43,319 nt of DNA from Candidatus Heimdallarchaeota archaeon (GTDB taxonomy: Archaea; Asgardarchaeota; Heimdallarchaeia; Heimdallarchaeales; Heimdallarchaeaceae): contig JAUWJS010000008.1 in the NCBI GenBank assembly GCA_030607575.1, positions 1-43,319 of the forward strand, in the 5' to 3' direction. Made by a program: the position numbers and the translations under genes. The notes beneath the pieces were generated by a model, which did not search any database, was not told where the DNA came from, and worked only from the letters and a program-made list of their open reading frames with translations. Shown piece by piece: positions 15,636-24,557 of this stretch (the stretch's first letter is position 1; the number at the start of each line of letters is the position of its first letter).

Positions 15636-17012
15636 GTGCAATTTATCGAAACCTTAGATTCACTGATTGAAACTTCAATAAAGCAAGGAACATCCTATAC
15701 AGATGTACGTCATGGTAGAGTAGTTAACAAGAATATTATTGCTCAGAATGGTAAAATTGTAGATGAAAGAAATTGCATTAATTCTGGGTATGGGATTCGA
15801 ATGCTCTCAGAAGGTATTGTAACCTTTACTTCAACTCCGAGGATTAGATTTGCTAAGAAAGAGATAAAGAAAGCAATTAGTGTTTCTAAATTACTAACAA
15901 GTTGGAAAAAAGGAATATCAGAACTAGCAGATGCTCCAGTAGCTGATTCATCTATTGTTAAGAAACCTAAAATTAATTGGGAAGATTTAGGGAACGAAGA
16001 ATTTGAGGAGAAAATTAAAGATTTAGATTCTTTCATTAATGAGTTTTTAAGAGTGGATTGCAGTATAGAGACCGATATTCAGCTAATTAATTGGTCAGAA
16101 AAATTTAGAAATTCTGAGGGTACAAAAGTTTATCAAGAATATCCTTATGTGATTCTCACTTTAACAGGTAGATTATCTAAAAACGGAAACCAACTAAAAT
16201 ATTACAAATCCTATGGTGGAATGGGTGGATTAGAAATTCTTCCTTTCGATAAAATGGAAGAAACACTAGGTTTTATTGAAACAATTAATAATATACAAAA
16301 AGCTAAAAACGTTGAACAAGGATTGTACAACTCTGTTCTAAGTGAGGATATGGCATGGACATTGAACCACGAAGTTTTTGGACATTCATTAGAAGCTGAT
16401 AACGTTCTTTCGGGTAGATCTTTTAGTAGTGGTCTTCTAGGAATGAAAATAGCTCCGTCTATTGTAAGTGTTATAGATGACCCCTATATAGAATCTTTAG
16501 GTTATTACGAATTTGATTCTGAAGGTGTTAAAGGAAGAGGAAATTTGTTAGTTGATGAAGGAATTTTAACTGATTTCTTACATAGTAGATTATCAGCAGC
16601 AGCTATGGGTACAGAATCTTCTTCTAACTACAGAGCTAGTAATTTCGAATTTTTACCACAAGTAAGAATGAGTAATTTCTTCTTTGAACCAAAAGATTAT
16701 TCTGAAGAAGAGCTTTTTGAGCATGTGAAAAATGGATTATATATCGGAGATGGACTTGGAGGTTCTTCAGAACCTCAAACAGGTGAATATAACCTTGATG
16801 CTCAATTTGGTAGAGAAATTAAAGATGGGGAATTAGGTGATTATATACTTCAATTCCAAATCAGTGGCACTATGATGGATACTCTTTCCAAGATTGAATT
16901 AATAGGTGACAAGATTATTGCTCAACCAGGTAGTTGTATTAAGAATAATCAACGTGTGTTTGTTGGCTCTATTGGACCAAAAATTACTATATCTGAGGTG
17001 AGGGTTAGCTAA
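15636..17012 (+). CDS. tldD: TldD-family zinc metalloprotease
   Basis: The active subunit of the TldD/TldE heterodimeric protease. The zinc motif is HEVFGH in LNHEVFGHSLEADNV (about His254 in track numbering), followed by GSSEPQTGEYN near the C-terminus. Known roles are modified-peptide maturation and breakdown of unfolded peptides threaded into the dimer; no precursor peptide is seen nearby. The track starts at ATG 15609, but that codon sits inside the TATA box, so I choose GTG 15636 (VQFIETLDSLIETSIKQG), which resembles usual TldD starts. It ends with TAATG overlapping tldE, giving coupled translation and stoichiometric subunits. Confidence 0.92.
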   Translation: MQFIETLDSLIETSIKQGTSYTDVRHGRVVNKNIIAQNGKIVDERNCINSGYGIRMLSEGIVTFTSTPRIRFAKKEIKKAISVSKLLTSWKKGISELADAPVADSSIVKKPKINWEDLGNEEFEEKIKDLDSFINEFLRVDCSIETDIQLINWSEKFRNSEGTKVYQEYPYVILTLTGRLSKNGNQLKYYKSYGGMGGLEILPFDKMEETLGFIETINNIQKAKNVEQGLYNSVLSEDMAWTLNHEVFGHSLEADNVLSGRSFSSGLLGMKIAPSIVSVIDDPYIESLGYYEFDSEGVKGRGNLLVDEGILTDFLHSRLSAAAMGTESSSNYRASNFEFLPQVRMSNFFFEPKDYSEEELFEHVKNGLYIGDGLGGSSEPQTGEYNLDAQFGREIKDGELGDYILQFQISGTMMDTLSKIELIGDKIIAQPGSCIKNNQRVFVGSIGPKITISEVRVS

Positions 17013-18367
17013 TGGATACTGATGAAGAATTAAAAGATTTAAGCATCAGAGTGCTGCATAAACTTGATCAAAAGTTCAGTTTTAAGGAAGCAGAAGTATA
17101 TATCCAATCACTTTCGCATATGATGGGTGGAACTGAATATAGAACTCCAAAAGTTTTTCAATCTATCAATAGAGAAGGTTGTGCTATTAGATTCTTTAAA
17201 GATGATAGGCTCTATTTTGCATGTTTTCCTCTCAAATCTGTTTTATCTGATATAGATAAAATAAATACAATTGTATCTTTTCCAATCGATTCTCCTAAGT
17301 TTGAGTTTCCTGAAATTAAGATATCTCAAGATGAGATTGACAAGATTTATGACAAAAGAATAGCAGCTATGAACGAAGAAGAAATTTATTCACTGTCATA
17401 TTCCTTAAATGATTTAGAAGATAAAATGAAAGATATTATTCTAGATGGTTCAATTAGATTCTCTTTAGAAAGAAAGATAATTGCTAATTCTACTCAATCA
17501 ATAGCTTTTGAAAAAAGTACTTGGAGTGATATCAGTCTTCGGGCTCTCTATCGGGGATTTGACTTGATTTCAAGTTCTGAAAAACATCTAACTAGTCGTC
17601 AAATACCAAGTTCAGTATCTAGCATCGTTGAAGATTTAGTACAGGAAGCTATCCAAAGGTCTACCCTGGATGAAAACACAATAAACCCTGAGGTTCCAGT
17701 GATTTTCTCACCAATGGCTCTATCGCAGATTTTTTCATTTACAATTATACCTCATCTGAAATTGGGTCATGCAGGAAAATTAGCAGAACAAGATTTCTCA
17801 TCAGATTTTAATTTAATTGATGACGGAACCGTTCCAGGGCTTCCCAACTCAACAGCATTTGATGATGAAGGAATAAGTCAATCAAGAACGATAATCATCA
17901 GAAACGGTTCTTTCCAAACAGCATTAAATAACTGTCAATATGAGAACGACCAAGTTGAAAGAACTGGAAATTCCTTCAGAGTAAAAATGTTTGAAGCTTT
18001 CCCAAGAAACTTTCAAGCTTATCCTGAAATCTATCCCTCTAATTTAATAATTGGTGAAGGAAGAACATCTTTAGAAGAAATGTACGATGATACTAAAGAG
18101 TGCATCTTAATTAATTCTACACAAGGATACATGACTGCAGATCATCATTCTGGTACATTTAAAATCTCCGCAAATGATGCATATAGAATTGAAAATGGTT
18201 CAATTAGTGGAGCTTTACCTACTTTTGATGTAATTGGAAATATGTTTGAAGTTTTATCTGAAGATCCACTTTTTCTAAAAGATCGAAAGGTTGTTAGGCC
18301 AATTAATACTCCATACAGCATTCTAGCCCCATATCTTTCTACAGAAAAAATTGAACTATTTCCTTGA
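17012..18367 (+). CDS. tldE: TldE/PmbA-family subunit, non-catalytic partner of TldD
   Basis: A 451-aa TldE/PmbA-like protein with the family fold but no HExxxH, as expected for the inactive partner. Recognisable parts are the TldD/PmbA middle region (NPEVPVIFSPMALSQIFSF) and the C-terminal VIGNMFEVLSED. The GYMTADHHSGTFKISANDAYRIENG stretch corresponds to the conserved C-terminal beta region of the family. Its ATG overlaps the tldD stop codon, which supports complex formation. No other gene appears to belong to this operon. Confidence 0.9.
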   Translation: MDTDEELKDLSIRVLHKLDQKFSFKEAEVYIQSLSHMMGGTEYRTPKVFQSINREGCAIRFFKDDRLYFACFPLKSVLSDIDKINTIVSFPIDSPKFEFPEIKISQDEIDKIYDKRIAAMNEEEIYSLSYSLNDLEDKMKDIILDGSIRFSLERKIIANSTQSIAFEKSTWSDISLRALYRGFDLISSSEKHLTSRQIPSSVSSIVEDLVQEAIQRSTLDENTINPEVPVIFSPMALSQIFSFTIIPHLKLGHAGKLAEQDFSSDFNLIDDGTVPGLPNSTAFDDEGISQSRTIIIRNGSFQTALNNCQYENDQVERTGNSFRVKMFEAFPRNFQAYPEIYPSNLIIGEGRTSLEEMYDDTKECILINSTQGYMTADHHSGTFKISANDAYRIENGSISGALPTFDVIGNMFEVLSEDPLFLKDRKVVRPINTPYSILAPYLSTEKIELFP

Positions 18368-18460
18368 ATAGCTTTTCTAAAAGATTTGATAAAATCAAGT
18401 TCGAAAAAGTTTAAAAATGCGAATGATTTCCGAAACCTAATAAGAACAGCCTAGCTATTT

Positions 18461-18465
18461 GGTGA
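18461..18465 (+). promoter_or_regulatory. GGTGA ribosome binding site that decides the start at 18474
   Basis: GGTGA lies 8 nt before ATG 18474. The track start TTG 18459 and the GTG at 18462 overlap this motif, so the ATG is preferred. The same motif precedes several other starts in the window. Confidence 0.5.
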
Positions 18466-18473
18466 ATTCATTG

Positions 18474-19955
18474 ATGAAAAAACGTACTGTCATACCTTTG
18501 GTACTACTTGCTCTTGTATTTAGTATGAGTCTAACCACTATTACTAGAAGTGAACAGAATAATCCTCAAAACTCTCTCCCCACATTAGATGCTGCCATTA
18601 AGCCCATTTTTAGAGGAACAGATGACAATGCTACTTTGTTAGAATCACAAAGTATCGTATTGCGTCATGGAGCAATTTACTTAACAGAACTCTATAAGAA
18701 TGTAACAATTTGGTATTCTTTTGTAGGTGGAGATAATTTATCGGCTCCAATTTTGTTTGGTGATGATGGTGTAGGGAATCTTTCTTGGAATATTGGGATT
18801 TTGATGACCTATGATTATGAAAGAACTGAATTAGAATCAGATGGTTCAGCTTATTATAATCACACATTTTTCATAATTTCTAATTTCATATCATTTATTG
18901 TAAGATATGGGGTATATGAGAATGAGTTTCGTGTTCCACATTTAATAACAATTTCACCCAGAGTACTATCTACTCTTATCCCGGATGTCTACACACAACT
19001 CAATGATATTGAGTATAATTTGACAATGTATAGGTACAATATTACAGGATATGGGCTGAGTTACCGTGAAGTAACTCCTGAACATGATACTGATTTCCAA
19101 AATGTTACAGTTTCTCTACTTGATACGGATACTTATAGAAATGTTAGTTTATCCTTTAATCACTCATTTGAAGTAGGGACAGAAGTAGAAGTGAGAGGTT
19201 TCATATTACAGAATGATAATATGACACTTCAAAATAGAATTCTACATGAGAATAGGGCCCATGTAGTAACAATAGTTGATACTACTCCCGAAATAGAATT
19301 AACAGGAGAAAAATATTCTAATTCTCTAAATTATAGTTTAATGTATGTAGCTTCAGCACCTCATTCAAATGTAACACTTATAGAAATTGATTGGGATGAT
19401 TTGTCAGGAATACAATCAATTGTTAATATATCGTATGATACTATATATCATCTTTATTCAAGTGTAGGTGAGTATAACATCACTGTTACAGCATATTCCG
19501 AAACTCTTTCAGTAACTGATTATGTGGAAATTTTAATAGAACAAATAAATCCAACTGGAATAGTAAAAGTACTAGTTGAAGGAAAATTAATTGAACCTTC
19601 AGCTGGTGAAATAGTTCCTATTAAAGTTGAAATCAAGAGTGCAACATTTCAAGTCTCAGCTAATGATACTGGAGGTAGTGGAGTATGGAAAATATCTTTA
19701 GCAACAGATGAAGGTAATCTAGTAACTGTTGAAGGAGATTCGGGTGAAATTACTTTACTATTCTTAGAATATGGAGAACATGACATCTTAATGACAGTTT
19801 ATGATAAATCTGGTAACCTTTTCACATTTACTTTCTCTGTGGACTTAAAACCTGTCGAAACTCGTAGCGATTTCCCTGTACCATTCCCATTTGGTCTGAC
19901 TACTTTAGCTGGTTTGATCGCTTTAGCTGCAATCTACTCAAAAAAGAAGAAATAA
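18474..19955 (+). CDS. Secreted, membrane-anchored surface protein with Ig/PKD-like domains
   Basis: A protein of about 493 aa with a classic Sec signal peptide (KKRTVIPLVLLALVFSMSLT) and a C-terminal anchor helix followed by a basic tail (FGLTTLAGLIALAAIYSKKKK). The extracellular part is rich in N-x-S/T sites (NATL, NVTI, NHTF, NISY), fitting N-glycosylation. Residues ~270-365 and ~370-460 look like two beta-sandwich domains of the Ig/PKD kind (DTTPEIELTG, SSVGEYNITVTAYS, LEYGEHDILMTVYDKSGN). No catalytic motif is visible. It is probably a cell-envelope or adhesion protein. A T-rich terminator follows. Confidence 0.8.
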   Translation: MKKRTVIPLVLLALVFSMSLTTITRSEQNNPQNSLPTLDAAIKPIFRGTDDNATLLESQSIVLRHGAIYLTELYKNVTIWYSFVGGDNLSAPILFGDDGVGNLSWNIGILMTYDYERTELESDGSAYYNHTFFIISNFISFIVRYGVYENEFRVPHLITISPRVLSTLIPDVYTQLNDIEYNLTMYRYNITGYGLSYREVTPEHDTDFQNVTVSLLDTDTYRNVSLSFNHSFEVGTEVEVRGFILQNDNMTLQNRILHENRAHVVTIVDTTPEIELTGEKYSNSLNYSLMYVASAPHSNVTLIEIDWDDLSGIQSIVNISYDTIYHLYSSVGEYNITVTAYSETLSVTDYVEILIEQINPTGIVKVLVEGKLIEPSAGEIVPIKVEIKSATFQVSANDTGGSGVWKISLATDEGNLVTVEGDSGEITLLFLEYGEHDILMTVYDKSGNLFTFTFSVDLKPVETRSDFPVPFPFGLTTLAGLIALAAIYSKKKK

Positions 19956-19959
19956 AAGA

Positions 19960-19994
19960 TTTTTCTTCTTAAATTTTTCATTTTCTTTTCTATA
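19960..19994 (+). terminator. T-rich terminator after the surface-protein gene
   Basis: Repeated T runs (TTTTTC, AAATTTTTC, TTTTCTTTTC) start a few bases after the TAA stop, without a hairpin. Confidence 0.35.
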
Positions 19995-20064
19995 ATTTGA
20001 AAATCTCAGTTTAATCTATCAAGATTAGCTAAGATAGAATGAGAAAAAAATACGAAAAGGAAGA

Positions 20065-20451
20065 TCACTCTTTCCACGCAGTTGCAGATATTTCCACATC
20101 TACATCCTTTGGTAACCTTTTCGCTTCAATAGCTACTCTAGCAGGAGGGCTCTCTCCAAAATATTGAGCAAAAATTTCATTCATATTTGAGAATTGTTCC
20201 ATATTCTTTAGATATACTCTACATCTTACAACATCTTGTAGTGAGTAACCTGCTTCTTCTACAATTGCTTTGATGTTTTCACATACTTGTTTTGTAGCTA
20301 CTTTTACATCACCATAGTAAATCTCTCCAGTTGCTGGATTTGCTGGAATTTGACCTGCTACAAAAAGGAAATTTCCAGCCTTGATTGCTTGAGAATAAGG
20401 TCCTACAGGTGCTGGAGCTTTATCGGTTAAAATGATTTTTTTGGGAGACAT
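20065..20451 (-). CDS. ridA: RidA/YjgF-family enamine/imine deaminase
   Basis: A 128-aa protein of the usual RidA length and pattern: [14 protein letters not shown] near the start, [25 protein letters not shown], and the substrate-binding Arg in [31 protein letters not shown] follows near the C-terminus. The family hydrolyses reactive 2-aminoacrylate and related enamines released by PLP enzymes, protecting the cell. It forms a trimer with active sites between subunits in known members. It starts at ATG 20451 under its own TATA box, 45 bp downstream of the arginase-family gene. Confidence 0.93.
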   Translation of the reverse strand: MSPKKIILTDKAPAPVGPYSQAIKAGNFLFVAGQIPANPATGEIYYGDVKVATKQVCENIKAIVEEAGYSLQDVVRCRVYLKNMEQFSNMNEIFAQYFGESPPARVAIEAKRLPKDVDVEISATAWKE

Positions 20452-20467
20452 AACCTATATATGTGAT

Positions 20468-20477
20468 ATATAAAAAT
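20468..20477 (-). promoter_or_regulatory. TATA box of ridA
   Basis: On the minus strand TATTTTTATA, about 25 nt before ATG 20451, which suggests ridA has a leaderless transcript separate from the upstream gene. Confidence 0.45.
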
Positions 20478-20496
20478 AAAGTTTCTTCTCTATCGG

Positions 20497-21378
20497 TTAT
20501 TTTTCCCATAATTCAAGAATTTTGAAAATCAGGCCAACACCAAAATTTAATGCTATTCTATTGAGGAATGAATGTCTGAATTCTACTATGTCAACGTATT
20601 TGGTTTTAGGTAGAATAATTTCTAGCATTTCAACAACCAACTGGGGAGTTAATCCAAAAGGTTCCATAGTTGCAAGTGTGGGGACATATGCTTGATCAAA
20701 TGCATCTGCATCAATACTCACATAGATTCTATCAAAATTGGAAACAAATTCAGAGATAACCTTTAGCGAATCATCCTTATTTGAAAATATCTTCTGAGTT
20801 GGTAAATGAAGTACTTCTGTCTCATCTTGAATCTTCAAATATTCCGTAGTGGTTTGAGTATAAGCATGACCACCTATAAATAACATCTGATTCTTTTCCA
20901 GTTCCAGTTTGTCCTTTAGATTAGCGAAAACAGTACCATGAGATTGAAAGATTCCAGGTGGATATTCATCTGCTATATCTGAATGTGCATCGAACCAAAT
21001 TATGGCTGTTTTATTATCCCATGGTGCAATGGAAAGTGTATCAAAAGTTATACTATGGTCTCCTCCTAAAACTAATATTCTGGAATTCAGATCTGAAGTC
21101 TTGTCCCATAGTTTTTGGATCTTTTCCTTATCTTTAATTGGATGAAAATTTCCAATATCATAGTAGTTTATCTTATTCTGATAGATGTTAAAAGTTGTTG
21201 AAACTGCACTAAACTCAAGAGATTTCTTCCTAAGAGCATTGGGCGCTTTTTTAGAACCCCTCTTGTTATCTTTTGTTCTTTCGAATGGAATTCCAAAAAG
21301 AAAAAGTGTATTTTTTTCTTCAAGTTTGTCCAATGATTCATAAGATTGGTCAAAGAAACCTAGAAATGTGTTTTTCAT
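20497..21378 (-). CDS. Arginase/agmatinase-family ureohydrolase
   Basis: A 293-aa ureohydrolase with all six binuclear manganese ligands in place: GGDHS (His108), FDAHSD (Asp130, His132, Asp134) and SIDADAFD (Asp223, Asp225). Family members hydrolyse arginine, agmatine, guanidinobutyrate, formiminoglutamate or related guanidines. The motifs cannot separate these, although agmatinase is a common role in archaea. It is cytoplasmic, with no signal. The start ATG 21378 follows an AT-rich promoter region. RidA lies just downstream on the same strand; a link through amino-acid or polyamine nitrogen metabolism is possible but not shown. Confidence 0.88.
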   Translation of the reverse strand: MKNTFLGFFDQSYESLDKLEEKNTLFLFGIPFERTKDNKRGSKKAPNALRKKSLEFSAVSTTFNIYQNKINYYDIGNFHPIKDKEKIQKLWDKTSDLNSRILVLGGDHSITFDTLSIAPWDNKTAIIWFDAHSDIADEYPPGIFQSHGTVFANLKDKLELEKNQMLFIGGHAYTQTTTEYLKIQDETEVLHLPTQKIFSNKDDSLKVISEFVSNFDRIYVSIDADAFDQAYVPTLATMEPFGLTPQLVVEMLEIILPKTKYVDIVEFRHSFLNRIALNFGVGLIFKILELWEK

Positions 21379-21421
21379 TGTCTGAATTATATTATCTCTT
21401 TAGAATAAAATTATTTTGATA

Positions 21422-24022
21422 TCATTGTTCCTTTAAGTAATAATCAGGAGATGTTACAAATCTATTTTCATCTTCAGCATCTCCTACTTCAAAGTCAGTG
21501 TAAATTTCTTCCATAATCTCCTTATCACTTATATCCGCCAATATTTTGCGCTTATCAACTGAAATAATTCTGCTTAATTCTATGGTTTTTGGGTTGAATT
21601 TTTCCATCGTTTCTTTCATTTGGGTGAGATTTTCGATTTTACCTATGAGATTCATAAAGGTCATTACAATATCAGGTCTGAGTGCAACTTGTGGAGCTAT
21701 ACTCAATTGTTTGCCTATAGAAATAGCTAAGTTATCAATGAAATTCTGATCTTTTTCAAATAGTGAAGCTGGACGATCACTGATGAAAGATGCAATTAAT
21801 AATAAATCAATTGATGTCCATAAATAGAGGAAGGGTTTTTCCATTAGTTGTAAATTATATACAATACCTATTTCTGTGCCTTTTACATTTTCAACTACTT
21901 TACCTTCTAAATCAAAAATTTCATTTAACTCAAATGAAGGAGCACCGTAACTAACCTGAATCATATTACCAATTTGTCTAACATTGCCCATTGAATATAA
22001 CGAAAATTTAGAATTTTCTACTCTTTCAGGAAGAATTCCTGATTTTTTCTCAATCAAAATCCTTTTCAACATTTCAATGTCATCTATTTCATCCTCAGTT
22101 CTGTCGTATTCTTGTGCAAAATCTTCTAGAATCTTTTTCTTTTTATCTCGAAGAGATATCTTAGATCGAGTAATGAGGGGCTGGTTGAAAACATCATAAA
22201 AGAAATCATAAATTATTCCGAAAAGACCAGCAGATACTTTTTTCTTCTCTACAACAAGGAAGTATCCTTTCATAGGATGATATATGACAGAATGAGCTTT
22301 ACCGATTGCTTTTCCAAAAACATTTCTTGCAGAAACATCTTTATTTTCAGTAATTTCATCATTGATTATGTTGCTTTCTGCTGGATTGAAATAAGGAAGT
22401 ACATCACCATTTTGGATAATGTCTTGACTTTTTATTCTCATTTCTCTTGCCTTTTTCTCTATTTTCTCGATGGGAACAAATAGATAATTTTGAGATTGAA
22501 GAATTATTTCAATTATTTCATCAGTTAATACTAAACCCTTAATCTTGCAGTATTCTATAATCGCTTCTGGTATTAAATATGTAAAAGGCATTTGTGGTAT
22601 ATTTTTAGGTAGCTCATTTAGCAAAAATTCTTTTTTCTCTTTTTCATTTTCCAGTTCATATTCTCCACTAATTGGCATTACGATATTGTCGTAAATTCTT
22701 CTGACCATAGAGAGAGATAGCTCTTGTTGTTGTCTTAAAATTATACCAAATTTCTCATTCAGTTGTCCAGGACCGACCACAAAACCAACTAAATCTTTAT
22801 GTTCATCAATAACAGGTTTACCAGAATATCTCCAAAGTGCTTTAAGTTCTGATAACAGCTGATAATCTATTTCCCTACTTGATGCACTAGTTGCAACTGT
22901 TAGTTGATTGCGAAATTGTAGAGCACTAATAATTTCACTATATTTTTGAATACGATTTTCTGTCTCAAGTGTTAGATCTTTGAAGTAAGGAGTTATTATT
23001 TCTTGAAACTGTAGATGATCTCCATAAATTACATCCAAGGCATCCAAATCTGTTGCGTAATCGTTAATATCTTCATCTAATAGCTCTTCATAAATTTCGA
23101 GCTGTTTGATTTTTCTGATTAATTCATTAATTTGAGTTTCAGAAATTTCATCTATGTTGTTCTCCTTGAAAATTCTAAAATTCTCCTTTTCCTGTTGAAT
23201 AATAACCTTCCATCTTAGAGTATCTTGAGCTGCTTTTCGGAGAATGGGTCGATGTCTTAACACTCTTTCATTAATATCATAAATTATTCCCTTCAATTCC
23301 TTTTTATCAGTAACAAGACGTCTTAACCTATTGATGTTTTCACTCAATTCATTGTTAAAAAGGAGAAAATTATTGTGAGTGTTTTTGTATAAATGTTCTG
23401 TGCTAACAGAAAATAATAGCTCAGATAATTTGTAAAAGTGTTGAAAGATTTTATTTTGCTTAGCTTCAACTTCATTCTTTTTTCCCATATATTCCTGGTC
23501 ATTAATTATACCAGACACATAATCTTGCTCTAAGATCATTTCCTCTTCAAATATTTTTGTGGCGGCTTTAATAGCCATACTCATAACATATCTTACTTTT
23601 AATTCTTCAATTTCAATGGGAGGAATTTCTTCAAGCTCAATAATGGGAATCTCAATCGCTTTAGTGATTTCAACTTCAGTTGGTACAAACACTTCTTCTG
23701 TCTTAATTTGAGGTTCACCAGTTACTGTTTCAGTTTCAGTTTCAGTTACTGCTTCAGTTTCAGCTGGTATTGATAATTCCCCTATCTGAATTTGATGTAT
23801 GTCTTGTTCAACTTCAGGTAATTTTTGTTTAGTTTCTTCTAGCTCTTTCTTTTCTTCATCTGCAGTAATAGTTTTTGGAAGATTTGCTAGAAGTTCCTTA
23901 TATTTGTTTTTTAAAGTTTGATAGGTTCTTCTATCAATTGAGCCACGGATGTAACGTAAATCTAAATCTCTAATAAATCGGAGAATTCGTCTTCTCTTAA
24001 CGTTTAATTCATCGTCTAACAT
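21422..24022 (-). CDS. Large 866-aa protein with coiled coils and PRC-barrel-like segments
   Basis: I do not recognise a named family. The layout is as follows. Residues 1-50 are basic and helical (RRRILRFIRDLDLRYIRGSI). Residues ~55-150 are acidic and low in complexity, with a TETETETV run. Residues ~150-400 are mostly long helices likely to form coiled coils. After that come three separate segments that look like PRC-barrel beta motifs: about 405 (GKPVIDEHKDLVGFVVGP), 566 (NVFGKAIGKAHSVIYHP) and 702 (FDLEGKVVENVKGTEIGIV). There is no signal peptide; a short hydrophobic stretch (YLWTSIDLLLIASFI) is probably buried rather than a membrane span. It diverges from the profilin-like gene across 153 bp. 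It may be a structural or scaffold protein, which is inference. Confidence 0.75.
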   Translation of the reverse strand: MLDDELNVKRRRILRFIRDLDLRYIRGSIDRRTYQTLKNKYKELLANLPKTITADEEKKELEETKQKLPEVEQDIHQIQIGELSIPAETEAVTETETETVTGEPQIKTEEVFVPTEVEITKAIEIPIIELEEIPPIEIEELKVRYVMSMAIKAATKIFEEEMILEQDYVSGIINDQEYMGKKNEVEAKQNKIFQHFYKLSELLFSVSTEHLYKNTHNNFLLFNNELSENINRLRRLVTDKKELKGIIYDINERVLRHRPILRKAAQDTLRWKVIIQQEKENFRIFKENNIDEISETQINELIRKIKQLEIYEELLDEDINDYATDLDALDVIYGDHLQFQEIITPYFKDLTLETENRIQKYSEIISALQFRNQLTVATSASSREIDYQLLSELKALWRYSGKPVIDEHKDLVGFVVGPGQLNEKFGIILRQQQELSLSMVRRIYDNIVMPISGEYELENEKEKKEFLLNELPKNIPQMPFTYLIPEAIIEYCKIKGLVLTDEIIEIILQSQNYLFVPIEKIEKKAREMRIKSQDIIQNGDVLPYFNPAESNIINDEITENKDVSARNVFGKAIGKAHSVIYHPMKGYFLVVEKKKVSAGLFGIIYDFFYDVFNQPLITRSKISLRDKKKKILEDFAQEYDRTEDEIDDIEMLKRILIEKKSGILPERVENSKFSLYSMGNVRQIGNMIQVSYGAPSFELNEIFDLEGKVVENVKGTEIGIVYNLQLMEKPFLYLWTSIDLLLIASFISDRPASLFEKDQNFIDNLAISIGKQLSIAPQVALRPDIVMTFMNLIGKIENLTQMKETMEKFNPKTIELSRIISVDKRKILADISDKEIMEEIYTDFEVGDAEDENRFVTSPDYYLKEQ

Positions 24023-24163
24023 TCTTAATAGAATTAAAGATTGTACGTATTCAAATATGTTCCTAAATTACCCATTTGAAAAGTATTTAAAATACTAGGT
24101 ATGAACTAATCTACCAGTAAGAAAAAATATTTAATACTATAAGGAATAGATTGATTTAGAAAT

Positions 24164-24168
24164 GGTGA
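24164..24168 (+). promoter_or_regulatory. GGTGA ribosome binding site of the profilin-like gene
   Basis: GGTGA 7 nt before ATG 24176; it fixes the start of the 119-aa protein. Confidence 0.5.
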
Positions 24169-24175
24169 AAGAATC

Positions 24176-24535
24176 ATGAGTTTTCAAGACGATGTTGCAG
24201 TAGCTGCTCAAGAAGGAACCGTTGGAGTGGTTTGGTTAATTGGGGATGATTTGAAATGTTATTATCAATATGGGGACTGGGCAGTTGATCCCACAATACC
24301 TTTCGATTCTTGGAAAAATCAAAAACCAAGCGTTGATTTTGGTGGAGGTTTGAAATTTACAGTGATTACAATGTCTCCTGAGAGATTAATCTCAACCAAC
24401 ATGGGTGGTCAAGGACATTTAATTGTTGCCCGGTGTCCAAAATGGGCGGGTTGTGTAATTTCTTGGTGTCCATCCACTATACAGAAAGATATAGCTTATG
24501 CTACTACAGCAAGACTTGCAGCCAAAGTAGCTTGA
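24176..24535 (+). CDS. Profilin-like protein (candidate Asgard profilin)
   Basis: A 119-aa protein of the right length for profilin, an actin-monomer-binding regulator of filament growth. The match by eye runs the full length. MSFQDDV resembles the MSWQ-type N-terminal helix. TVGVVWLIGDDLKCYYQYGDW fits strands 1-2, which carry a G-D-x-x-W-type turn in eukaryotic profilins. A helix containing IPFDSW comes next, then GGLKFTVI like the profilin GxKFM block. The loop and strands GGQGHLIVARCP and GCVISWCPST follow, and finally IQKDIAYATTARLAAKVA like the C-terminal helix preceded by P-T-V-Q. Roadblock/LC7 folds share a beta-beta-alpha ending and are the main alternative. Actin binding is inferred; no actin gene is in the window. 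The gene has a GGTGA site and diverges from the 866-aa gene. Confidence 0.68.
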   Translation: MSFQDDVAVAAQEGTVGVVWLIGDDLKCYYQYGDWAVDPTIPFDSWKNQKPSVDFGGGLKFTVITMSPERLISTNMGGQGHLIVARCPKWAGCVISWCPSTIQKDIAYATTARLAAKVA

Positions 24536-24557
24536 TAAGGATACAATTGGTGTTTTT

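Noticed and set aside
23700-23770. Short repeated CAGTTTCAGTTT-like tract as a repeat element or CRISPR
   Set aside because: It is low-complexity coding sequence for the TETETETV run of the 866-aa protein; no spacer-repeat structure exists there or elsewhere in the window.
21422-24022. CdvA identity for the 866-aa protein
   Set aside because: CdvA is much shorter with an N-terminal PRC barrel and one coiled coil; here the barrel-like segments are in the C-terminal half and number three.
24176-24535. Roadblock/LC7 domain as identity of the 119-aa protein
   Set aside because: The beta-beta-alpha ending would allow it, but the MSxQ start, the G-x-K-F block and the P-x-x-x-Q helix fit profilin better. 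Kept only as the main alternative.
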